This document shows positions 15,677 through 22,151 of a stretch of DNA of 22,151 nucleotides, one piece after another (positions within the stretch are counted from its first letter, which is position 1; each line of letters opens with the position of its first letter). This DNA is from CAZDBA01 sp964503615 (GTDB lineage Bacteria; Planctomycetota; Planctomycetia; Pirellulales; Pirellulaceae). The notes beneath the pieces were generated by a model that ran no database searches, was not told the origin of the DNA, and was given only the letters and a program-made list of their open reading frames with translations. The stretch covers positions 1-22,151 of the forward strand of contig CAZDBA010000082.1 of the NCBI GenBank assembly GCA_964503615.1, given 5' to 3'. A program made the translations under genes and the position numbers.

Positions 15677-16558
15677 ATGTCTTTAAAAAATATCCTTTTC
15701 GCGATGGCAATCGTTTGCTTAAGTTTGAATCTACCTACCGTATCTTCAAACTCTCAATTGGCGACCGCACAAAGTTGCCAGACTTGTGCCTCTTCGAGTG
15801 TCATCCATTCTCCAATTGAGAACTACGAAAGCAGTAGCTATACAGACTGCGGGTGCGGAAAACCGGCATGCATGTCTTGCCAGACCTGCCAACCGACTCT
15901 TGCCCCGGCAGTTTTGACGGAATACAACCCGCCGATTGCCAAGAGAGGATGTGGATGCAAAAGCTGCCGCACGCCTAAAACAAGAGCGTGTCGCAAATGT
16001 CCAAACTGCAATGCCGATGTCTGCAAGCTCAAAGTTGAAAAGGGCAAAGAGAAAAAGTCCCGCTACACGACCGAGCAAAAAGTGATCTGCATCCCCAAAG
16101 TTCGCTTGCCTTGGCAAACCTGCAATCCTTGCAAGCCGGTTCCTACTTGCAGCAAGACACGTACTGTAACCGTCTTGAAAAAAGAGAGCTACGAATGTGA
16201 CGTTTGCAAGTACTCATGGGAAGTCCAGGAACCTATGGTTCCTGAGCATATCCAAGCAGAAGTCGAAGCCGCAAACGCGGAAAGTATCGAACCAATGGAA
16301 TCAGGTGGGGCAGGGGATTCAATGGGATCAGAACAGTCTGCAGAACCTCAAATCGTTCCTTCTGAAGTCGAAGAGGGCATCAGCCCGCCCGAGCCAATCA
16401 CTCCGAAAGTACCTGAGGCTCCTGAAGTACCAGACGTACCAAAAGTTGAAACTGCTCCGAGTCAGTCTCAGTACCCGGCTCGACCCGAATTCGAGTACTA
16501 CGAAAGAGCTGAGCTTCCAACGCAATTGCAAAACCTGCCTTTGGTCTACGACCGCTAG
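15677..16558 (+). CDS. Secreted Cys-rich protein, planctomycete type
   Basis: This 293-residue protein has a signal peptide (hydrophobic NILFAMAIVCLSLNLP, cleavage near residue 30). The mature N-terminal half has 20 Cys, mostly as CxC, CxxC and similar pairs: SCQTC, DCGCG, CMSCQTC, GCGCKSC, CRKCPNC. It then has the basic segment VICIPKVRLPW and a last pair in YECDVCKYSW. From about residue 185 the sequence becomes acidic and Pro-rich, with PEAPEVPDVPKVE repeats and no Cys. The wording resembles Cys-rich exported proteins I know from planctomycetes; this family link is from memory, not tested. It may be a disulfide-linked envelope component or a metal-binding protein. A GTG nine bases upstream is possible, but the ATG gives a cleaner signal peptide. 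Its position between the porin and a strong terminator suggests one bicistronic unit. Confidence 0.82.
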   Translation: MSLKNILFAMAIVCLSLNLPTVSSNSQLATAQSCQTCASSSVIHSPIENYESSSYTDCGCGKPACMSCQTCQPTLAPAVLTEYNPPIAKRGCGCKSCRTPKTRACRKCPNCNADVCKLKVEKGKEKKSRYTTEQKVICIPKVRLPWQTCNPCKPVPTCSKTRTVTVLKKESYECDVCKYSWEVQEPMVPEHIQAEVEAANAESIEPMESGGAGDSMGSEQSAEPQIVPSEVEEGISPPEPITPKVPEAPEVPDVPKVETAPSQSQYPARPEFEYYERAELPTQLQNLPLVYDR

Positions 16559-16596
16559 AAGATTCTGGAATCAGCATCCCTTGGATACTAAAAAAC

Positions 16597-16636
16597 AAAG
16601 CCTGTCGCTTCCATGCGAACAGGCTTTTTCTTTTTT
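16597..16636. terminator. Strong bidirectional terminator between convergent genes
   Basis: AAGCCTGT (16598-16605) and ACAGGCTT (16619-16626) pair perfectly, extended by CGC/GCG past one bulged A. The plus strand continues TTTTTCTTTTTT; the minus strand continues TTTGTTTTTT. It therefore ends both the Cys-rich gene and the convergent amidotransferase-like gene. Confidence 0.9.
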
Positions 16637-16662
16637 GCAAGTTAGGGCATCTCAGGACGAAC

Positions 16663-17412
16663 CTAGGCGACGACCTTTAATTTTGTTGGAGCGCCTTCGC
16701 GGATAACATCCAGGAACTCTTCGAAAACGCGCACATCCAAAGCGGAGGCAGCTTCGTTCTCGGGATGGAACTGAGTTCCAATCGCAAACCAATCGTTGGT
16801 TGTGCTTTCGATCGCTTCGATCACGCCATCAGGACAACGCGCGGTGACTTGAAAACCGGGGGCCAACTCGTCGATCGCCATGTGATGCCGACTGCTGACT
16901 CGAATTTCACCATCGCCATAGACTCGTTCCATCAGTGAACCGGGCACGATGTCCAAGCTATGACGATGTCCAGCATCTTGTGGGTCTTTGTGAGGAATTG
17001 CATTGGGTAGATCCTCTGGAATATGGAGAAACAAGTTTCCACCCAAAGTCACGTTCAACAACTGCATGCCAACGCCGATTCCAAAAACAGGCATGCAACG
17101 ATCTGCAACGCTTCGCATCAGCAAGCGATCAAAACTCTCGCGACGAGGGTCCAAAGGACGAACTGTGGGATGCAACATGAATCCGTCCCGGCGTGGATCA
17201 AGATCGGCACCACCAATGAACATGAATCCATCCAGCTTGTCCAAAAGCCCATTCACATCGTCTTCTTCAGCCAAAGGTGGGCACATGACCGGAATTCCGC
17301 CGGCTCGTACAATGGAATCAAAATAACCGGCTGTAATTACTGAGTAAGCGGGTTGTGTGCCTTTTGCTGCACGAAAATCGGTATTAATACCGATGACTGG
17401 TTTACTAAGCAT
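16663..17412 (-). CDS. PuuD/peptidase C26-like glutamine amidotransferase, nucleophile Cys replaced by Gly
   Basis: This 249-residue protein has the class I glutamine amidotransferase fold of the gamma-glutamyl-GABA hydrolase (C26) family: KPVIGINTDFR at the N-terminus, FMFIGGADLDPRR (63-75), a nucleophile-elbow segment, LLNVTLGGNLFLHI, and IGTQFHPENE with His216 and Glu218 of the triad. The elbow, normally GICRGMQ, reads G111-I-G-V-G-MQ here, so Gly113 (codon GGC) takes the place of the catalytic Cys. Hydrolase activity is therefore unlikely, although the rest of the fold is intact and unbroken. The start at 17412 is fixed by a strong GAGGAG Shine-Dalgarno 7 nt upstream; the frame extends further but without family similarity. 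The gene converges on the Cys-rich gene and shares its terminator. It might bind a gamma-glutamyl or amine ligand without cleavage, or use another residue. Confidence 0.9.
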   Translation of the reverse strand: MLSKPVIGINTDFRAAKGTQPAYSVITAGYFDSIVRAGGIPVMCPPLAEEDDVNGLLDKLDGFMFIGGADLDPRRDGFMLHPTVRPLDPRRESFDRLLMRSVADRCMPVFGIGVGMQLLNVTLGGNLFLHIPEDLPNAIPHKDPQDAGHRHSLDIVPGSLMERVYGDGEIRVSSRHHMAIDELAPGFQVTARCPDGVIEAIESTTNDWFAIGTQFHPENEAASALDVRVFEEFLDVIREGAPTKLKVVA

Positions 17413-17891
17413 CCTATATCTCCTCGCACTATGCGCTCGTCTTAAGCGGCGGTAAATTAAGGGATCGTTAGGACTAAAGAAGGTGGGTTTGTTTTCAAGG
17501 CGGTGTCGTTTTGACGTTGCGACCATTGCAGCAATCGTTGCTGTTTGTCGCGTCTGTGCCGATGGTGGCAAACTGCTCTTCCTAAGCGTCTGTCGATCTC
17601 CTGACCAATCAAGGTTTTGTTTTATCGCGATCCGTCCGCGACTCAATCGGGAAGAACAATGGACAGTAGACCTTCAAACAAATCAAACCACCAAGTCTAT
17701 TTTGTTGACTAACACCCTTTGCAACTACCAAATATTGTGCAAGCACTTTAAAGTGCTAGCGTAAATCCACCTTGAACCGTCACTCGGCGTCTCAGCTCTT
17801 TGTTATACAGAGCTTTGAAGATCGCCATCTGGTTTTGGCGAATTCAAAAGCTCCTAATTTTCACCGTTTTGCATTTTTAACTCAAATCTTT
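17413..17891. other. 479-bp divergent gap between the C26-like and OleA-like genes
   Basis: Regulatory signals for both flanking genes should lie here. It contains the palindrome at 17742-17757, TTGACT at 17705-17710 without a convincing -10 box, and a small AGCTCT/AGAGCT hairpin near 17796-17816. A 93-codon plus-strand frame starting with GTG at 17483 has no recognisable product and is not called. Confidence 0.5.
17742..17757. repeat. Perfect 16-bp palindrome upstream of the OleA-like gene
   Basis: AGCACTTTAAAGTGCT is fully self-complementary. It extends to 22 bp (17739-17760) with one mismatched pair, and overlaps GTGCAAGCAC, a second small dyad. It lies about 135 bp before the ATG and 32 bp downstream of a TTGACT, a position suiting an operator. 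Confidence 0.5.
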
Positions 17892-18986
17892 ATGAAATAC
17901 TCAAATGTGTGTATCGAATCGTTAGGGTACACGATACCGGATGAAATCTGGACAACCGAGGATATAGAAAATCGACTCGAACCGTTGTACACCCGACTCA
18001 AACTGCCCGTTGGACGTTTGGAACTGATGACCGGGATACGCGAACGCCGGTTTTGGCCTCGAGAAATGAGGCCCAGCCAGTTGAGTATTCCGAGCTGCCA
18101 ACGCGCTTTGGCGGCCGCAGAGTTTGATGCAGAAAAAGTGGGCTGCTTAATACACGCGTCCGTTTGCCGGGACTTTCTGGAACCTGCCACCGCTTGCTCG
18201 GTACACCATCATTTGGGATTGAATCCGGATTGCGTGATTTACGATCTTTCCAACGCTTGTCTTGGCATTTTGAACGGCATGGTTCAAGCCGCCAATATGA
18301 TCGAATTGGGACAGGTTCAAGCGGCTTTGGTCGTCGGCAGCGAAGGCGGTCGACAATTGGTTGAGACAACGATCAAGTCACTCAACGCCGACCAATCCTT
18401 GACTCGCAAAACGATCAAGAACGCGATCGCCTCGCTCACGATTGGCAGTGCCAGTTGTGCTGTGCTACTGGTGCATCGTGATATTAGCCAGACTGGCAAT
18501 GCGATGTTGGGCGCCCAAGTAAGGGCCAACACACAGTTCCACGACCTCTGCCAAAGTGATCAAGATCAGGCGGGTAGCGAGATGGCCCCGCTGATGGCAA
18601 CCGATTCGAACGAGTTGATGATGCAAGGCGTTCAGATCGGAGTGGATACGTTCCAACCGTTCTTGAAAAATCTGGGCTGGACCGTCGACAGTATCCAACG
18701 TTCGTTTTGCCATCAAGTCGGCAGCGCGCACAGAAAACTGATGCTCGAGGGACTGGGCCTGAATCCAGATATCGACCACACCACTTTTGAGTGGCTCGGC
18801 AACACAGGCTCTGCCGCTTTGCCAATTACCATGGCTCATGGAATTGAGAATCAAACGGTAGAGCCCGGCATGAACGTTGCCATGCTGGGAATCGGATCCG
18901 GAATCAACTGTTTGATGATCGGCGCGAATTGGCAAAAATCGTTAGTCAAAGGCGGATCGTTAAGCGACCTCGTTTCCACAAGCTAA
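17892..18986 (+). CDS. OleA-like thiolase (3-oxoacyl-ACP synthase III family)
   Basis: Thiolase-fold enzyme of 364 residues. OleA condenses two fatty acyl-CoAs head to head to a beta-keto acid, the first step to long-chain olefins; FabH uses acetyl-CoA and malonyl-ACP. The motif GIRERRFWP (48-56) and CRDFLEPATAC (92-102) are OleA-like. The triad is Cys123 (SNACLG), His274 (CHQVGSAH) and Asn304 (LGNTGSAALP). Glu97, in the position of the OleA-specific base, lies 26 residues before the Cys; in Xanthomonas OleA Glu117 and Cys143 have the same spacing. This favours OleA over FabH. The ATG at 17892 is used because similarity begins there (CIESLGY); an upstream TTG is less likely. No Shine-Dalgarno is seen. 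No oleB, oleC or oleD homologue is adjacent, and the next gene converges, so its pathway partners must be elsewhere. Confidence 0.85.
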   Translation: MKYSNVCIESLGYTIPDEIWTTEDIENRLEPLYTRLKLPVGRLELMTGIRERRFWPREMRPSQLSIPSCQRALAAAEFDAEKVGCLIHASVCRDFLEPATACSVHHHLGLNPDCVIYDLSNACLGILNGMVQAANMIELGQVQAALVVGSEGGRQLVETTIKSLNADQSLTRKTIKNAIASLTIGSASCAVLLVHRDISQTGNAMLGAQVRANTQFHDLCQSDQDQAGSEMAPLMATDSNELMMQGVQIGVDTFQPFLKNLGWTVDSIQRSFCHQVGSAHRKLMLEGLGLNPDIDHTTFEWLGNTGSAALPITMAHGIENQTVEPGMNVAMLGIGSGINCLMIGANWQKSLVKGGSLSDLVSTS

Positions 18987-18994
18987 TTGTCATT

Positions 18995-19022
18995 GTCGAC
19001 GGATCTAAAATCGCCGTTCGAC
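18995..19022. terminator. Possible terminator between convergent genes
   Basis: GTCGACGG and CCGTTCGAC pair over 8 bp with one bulged T around an 11-nt loop, between the stops of the OleA-like and PQQ-like genes. Only ATTTT follows on the plus strand, so it is a weak candidate. Confidence 0.35.
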
Positions 19023-19077
19023 ATTTTCGCTGGACGACGCTAGTTGGGCTTTGTCATTCCCTCGAATTCGAACGTCG

Positions 19078-20502
19078 TTATTCCTGAATGCAAAACAGAT
19101 GATTTTTGCCACGAATAAAAATCTGTTTTCCTGCTAAAGCGATGGTGGCGTCAACCGGTTCACCAACGCTGTTGGTTGCAATCGTTTCAAACGTCTCCGC
19201 GTCTTTGAGGACAACAGTCGTCCCACCACGGCCGGTAACAAAAACTTTTCCATCGGCAGCAACTGGAGACGAGTAGATGCCACGAATTCCACTCAGTCGT
19301 TGGGTTGCAAAGAGAGGGCTGCCATCTTCGGCATTTGAGCAAGACAACATGCCCTTATTTCCCGACACATAAAACAAACGGTTTTCAGACAGTAACAAAG
19401 ACGAACAGTCTGTTGAGTGTTTAGTGATCTTCCATGCAGGATCCGATGAGATATCACCTGTTCTGTCCAGGTAATACGCATGCAACGTTGCCCCCTGACG
19501 TGAGGCACTGAAAATACCAAGGTTCTTGTATACGACGGGAGTCGCGACAGGGCGCATCGACAAACCCGATGAGCGCCAAATCTCTTCACCAGATTTCAGA
19601 TCATAACCACACGAAAAATTATCGCCGGCATGAATAACATGAGACTTTCCATCCACGGTTGCGATGACCGGAGTCGCCCATGCCGATGGTTCCTCTCGAT
19701 CTGTTTTCCAAACTGTTTCGCCGGTCGTTCGATTGAGCGCTTCGATTTTCGATTGGCCTTCGTGATCCCAGGGAAGGATAACCAATTCGTCCGTCAGCGT
19801 GATCGAACTGCCTTCTCCAAATCCACCACGCGTTTGCATTTCACCGAGGTCAGTTCGCTTCCAAATTTCTTCTCCGTCCAGGTCGTAGCAAAACAAACCC
19901 ATTGACCCAAAATTTACAAGAAGTTGTTTGCCATCGGTTACGGGCGAAGCCGCGGCGTAGTTTCCATCGGCGTGGTGACCATCGACTGGCTCACGTTCAT
20001 TGGCAACTTTCTCCCAAACCTTCTCGCCAGTTTTTCGGTTAAAACAAAGCACGATGAACTGGTGATTCGTCAAAGTAGCTTTGGCTCGGTCTCGCATGAA
20101 CTGCTGTGCGGCAGGCCTTTCAGCGTCACTCAATCTTCCATCACCGTCGGTGTCAAATTTGTTATAAATCTCCTGGCGTGTAAGCCGTGCAGGCTTTTTC
20201 ACATCTGGCTGTTGATTCACCGCAGTCGTAACAAAAACTTTGTCACCCCAGACGACCGGCGAAGAAGATCCAGCACCCGGGATTTCAACTTTCCATCCAA
20301 CGTTTTTATCAGCTGACCACTCCGTAGGTGGAGTTGCGGTTGAAGACACGCCATTAAAGTTCGGCCCTCTAAAATTACCCCAGTTGTCAGCCGGTTCAGA
20401 ATGCTGAGCCAATGTTGGGCTACCAATTGCCAGAGCAAGAATGAGTACGATTGTTTGTCCCAGAGATGTTAGGCCGAGACTCTGTTTTAGATTGTGTAGC
20501 AT
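19078..20502 (-). CDS. Secreted PQQ-like beta-propeller protein with an EF-hand insertion
   Basis: Exported propeller protein of 474 residues. A signal peptide (1-33, LGQTIVLILALAIGSPTLAQ) leads to WGNFRGPNFNGVSS, the usual opening of this planctomycete family. Repeated blade motifs of the W-x-x type follow: GWKVEIPG, KVWEKV, EIWKRTD, TVWKTDRE, EIWRSSG, AWKITKH. The first part is interrupted by an insert carrying a canonical EF-hand, DTDGDGRLSDAE (117-128), probably binding calcium. No dehydrogenase active-site pattern is obvious, so a structural, binding or sugar-related role is as likely as PQQ catalysis. The ATG at 20502 is chosen because it starts the signal peptide; the frame runs upstream to a GTG overlapping the preceding gene. 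It lies 58 bp downstream of the DUF1080/SMP-30 gene and is probably co-transcribed with it. Confidence 0.88.
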   Translation of the reverse strand: MLHNLKQSLGLTSLGQTIVLILALAIGSPTLAQHSEPADNWGNFRGPNFNGVSSTATPPTEWSADKNVGWKVEIPGAGSSSPVVWGDKVFVTTAVNQQPDVKKPARLTRQEIYNKFDTDGDGRLSDAERPAAQQFMRDRAKATLTNHQFIVLCFNRKTGEKVWEKVANEREPVDGHHADGNYAAASPVTDGKQLLVNFGSMGLFCYDLDGEEIWKRTDLGEMQTRGGFGEGSSITLTDELVILPWDHEGQSKIEALNRTTGETVWKTDREEPSAWATPVIATVDGKSHVIHAGDNFSCGYDLKSGEEIWRSSGLSMRPVATPVVYKNLGIFSASRQGATLHAYYLDRTGDISSDPAWKITKHSTDCSSLLLSENRLFYVSGNKGMLSCSNAEDGSPLFATQRLSGIRGIYSSPVAADGKVFVTGRGGTTVVLKDAETFETIATNSVGEPVDATIALAGKQIFIRGKNHLFCIQE

Positions 20503-20560
20503 TGTGGGTTCCCAAAATTGATTGATTCGTCCTACGTTTGATTCATCCGTCGCTTGAATT

Positions 20561-22151
20561 TTACTGCGTGACACCGATCCGATTGGTTTTCACCGCATAG
20601 AACCCGGTGCGAGCCGTGATATAAAGTGTATCACCTACCAGCAAACAATTTGCTGGCTCCTCCGGCATTTTCAGCTCGGCGATTTTTTGCCCGTAAACAA
20701 TTCCTCCATCATCGACCGGATCCAAGAGCGGGGCAATCACATGGATCGCTCCTTGTGCGGTCAGATAAACACAGCCTTGAGTATCAACCGACATTCCGTC
20801 GCTTCCCAGATTGGCGATCAACCGTTTGTTCGCCAGTTCGCCCAGGCCTGTTACATCGTAGGCCCAAGTCTTTTTGCCGCCATGGTCACCGACGTAGAGT
20901 GTTTTAAAGTCATGTGAAAGGACGATTCCGTTCGGGCGTACTAGATCCTCGATCACTCGGATCGCTTTCTGCTTTTTTCGCGGAACGTAGTACACGCCCT
21001 GAACATCCATTTCCATGCTGTCCGTATTTCCGTAGCGAGGATCGGTAAAGTACAGTCCGCCCTCAGCGTCCAGGCAAAGATCGTTAGGCGTGTTCAGTTT
21101 TTTGCCTTCGAAATTGTCGACCAACGTCGTGATCGTGCCGTTAAAGTTTCTGCTGATTCGGCGATTGCCGGACTCGCAAGAAAACAACGCGTCCGCAGGC
21201 GACCAAAACATACCGTTTGCTTTGCCCGTTTCAGCTCGAAAAACTCTCAGCGAGTTTTCCTCCGGATCGTATGAATGAGTGGTTTGGTTTGGGATATCGT
21301 TGAAGTAGATTCGACCGTCCGGTCCCAAGGCGGGCCCCTCTAAGAATTTGTAACCATCAGACAGTTTTATGATCTCAGGCTGATCAGAAAAAACATCGTT
21401 GGTAAACGATTCGTCGATCGTCCATCTTCCGACGTCGTTTCGAACAAGAGCGATTCCGCGGGCTGGCATTTTTAATTCGGTAATCTGCCACTTCGACTGA
21501 TCGAGTTTCGCAACGAACTGGCACCTGCCTTTGTAAACTTTAGGCACTTCAAATTCGAACCAACCCGTAGCACCATCACCTGACACAACGCAATGAACGT
21601 CCGTGATCCGATCCTCCTTGATGATGGTTGCCTCCGCTCCCCGCATCACTTCGTCAGCGAAACTCGCCGGATCTGGAGTTGGATCCAAAAAGGCGTATTC
21701 ATTTGCTTCGGCAACCGTCTTTTGCATACCCAAGGTAAAGGACATCAGAGTGAGCGTTTTTTCCTCTACTTTTTCGTGGTCTGGGGCGCCGGATTGGGCC
21801 AATTCAAAAAACTCCTTGTGGTCCATGGCCGTTGCCGCGGGAATGAGATTCCGAATAACGTCCTCGACAACTGGCTCTTCGGGGTTTTCGCGAATACGAA
21901 TCTCTCGCCATCTGACTTGGAGTGGTTCTTCCCGCTTTCCAACACTGTGAACTTGCAAGCCTATAAAACCGGTCGCCGTTTGTGAGTCGGTCACATCCGC
22001 TGCGGGATAGCCGTTCAGCCAAGTCCGAATTCGATCTCCCTCAGCACGAACTCGAATATGGTTCCACTCGCCTTGCTGTAGCGCGTAACGCGCCGTCACA
22101 TCACGCGACAAAGGATCCAGCCAACCACTTCGTGCTTCGTCGTAGATCCCT
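20561..22151 (-). CDS. 3-keto-disaccharide hydrolase (DUF1080) / SMP-30 lactonase fusion, 5' end beyond window
   Basis: The frame is open to the window edge, with 529 residues visible. The visible N-terminus, GIYDEARSGWLDP through GEWNHIRVRAEG and TWLNGYPAADVTD, is the C-terminal half of a 3-keto-disaccharide hydrolase (DUF1080) domain, a jelly-roll fold common in planctomycetes. A roughly 140-residue middle region is unrecognised. From about residue 250 comes an SMP-30/gluconolactonase six-bladed propeller, with EGPALGPDGRIYFND, NTPNDLCLDAEGGLYFTDPRYG, RPNGIVLSHDF and SDGMSVD. The Glu, Asn and Asp in these are the expected divalent-metal ligands. Joining a keto-sugar hydrolase to a lactonase suggests processing of oxidised sugars in the periplasm; that is inference, and any signal peptide is outside the window. 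The PQQ-like gene follows 58 bp downstream. Confidence 0.88.
   Translation of the reverse strand, partial: GIYDEARSGWLDPLSRDVTARYALQQGEWNHIRVRAEGDRIRTWLNGYPAADVTDSQTATGFIGLQVHSVGKREEPLQVRWREIRIRENPEEPVVEDVIRNLIPAATAMDHKEFFELAQSGAPDHEKVEEKTLTLMSFTLGMQKTVAEANEYAFLDPTPDPASFADEVMRGAEATIIKEDRITDVHCVVSGDGATGWFEFEVPKVYKGRCQFVAKLDQSKWQITELKMPARGIALVRNDVGRWTIDESFTNDVFSDQPEIIKLSDGYKFLEGPALGPDGRIYFNDIPNQTTHSYDPEENSLRVFRAETGKANGMFWSPADALFSCESGNRRISRNFNGTITTLVDNFEGKKLNTPNDLCLDAEGGLYFTDPRYGNTDSMEMDVQGVYYVPRKKQKAIRVIEDLVRPNGIVLSHDFKTLYVGDHGGKKTWAYDVTGLGELANKRLIANLGSDGMSVDTQGCVYLTAQGAIHVIAPLLDPVDDGGIVYGQKIAELKMPEEPANCLLVGDTLYITARTGFYAVKTNRIGVTQ

Noticed and set aside
17742..17757. Possible CIRCE (HrcA) element, because of the shared AGCACT half-site
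   Set aside because: CIRCE has 9-bp arms TTAGCACTC/GAGTGCTAA with a 9-bp spacer; this palindrome has no spacer and no chaperone gene is adjacent.
17483..17764. A 93-codon plus-strand frame in the gap before the OleA-like gene
   Set aside because: It starts with GTG, has no family resemblance, and runs through the 16-bp palindrome; more likely non-coding.
1..22151. Mobile elements, CRISPR arrays, phage genes or a defence island
   Set aside because: No transposase, integrase, regularly spaced repeats, or recognisable defence effector was found; the content is metabolic and envelope genes.

Overview
The window is about 22 kb of chromosomal DNA that reads like Planctomycetota, most likely a Pirellulaceae-type member of moderate GC. 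The evidence is internal: a kinase-like protein with the planctomycetal N-terminal 'SWQAKFLL' lead-in, a 3-keto-disaccharide hydrolase (DUF1080) domain joined to an SMP-30 lactonase domain, a secreted PQQ-like propeller, a secreted Cys-rich protein next to an OprP-type porin, and few Shine-Dalgarno sequences. The taxonomic call is inference; no rRNA or tRNA gene was found.

Layout. Positions 1-12189 carry eight co-directional minus-strand genes. Read from the window's left edge they are: the 5' two thirds of ileS (running off the edge), a small very acidic disordered protein, argJ, argC, a membrane-anchored kinase-like protein lacking the catalytic residues, a GT4 glycosyltransferase, and the beta and (gamma-alpha fused) alpha subunits of a 2-oxoacid:ferredoxin oxidoreductase. 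A 226-bp divergent region separates these from a plus-strand block: ndk with a good intrinsic terminator, an unrecognised Trp-rich protein, a phosphate-selective-type porin, and a secreted Cys-rich protein that ends at a strong bidirectional terminator. Convergent to that terminator is a PuuD/peptidase C26-like glutamine amidotransferase whose nucleophilic Cys is Gly. A 479-bp gap with a perfect 16-bp palindrome separates it from an OleA-like thiolase on the plus strand. The right end (minus) holds a DUF1080/SMP-30 fusion, cut by the window edge, followed by a PQQ-like propeller protein with an EF-hand.

How the genes work together. argC and argJ are consecutive steps of acetylated arginine biosynthesis. 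The two OFOR subunits form one enzyme of central carbon metabolism. The porin and Cys-rich protein look like a bicistronic envelope unit. The DUF1080/SMP-30 and PQQ-like genes look like a two-gene periplasmic sugar-handling unit. The rest is ordinary housekeeping. I see no mobile element, CRISPR array, phage or clear defence system. The most interesting items are two probable pseudoenzymes (the kinase-like protein and the C26-like protein) and an OleA homologue without visible oleB, oleC or oleD neighbours.

Several open frames extend upstream through TTG or GTG codons. I trimmed argC, the kinase-like gene, the OFOR alpha subunit, the Cys-rich, C26-like, OleA-like and PQQ-like genes to internal ATGs, for the reasons given in each entry.
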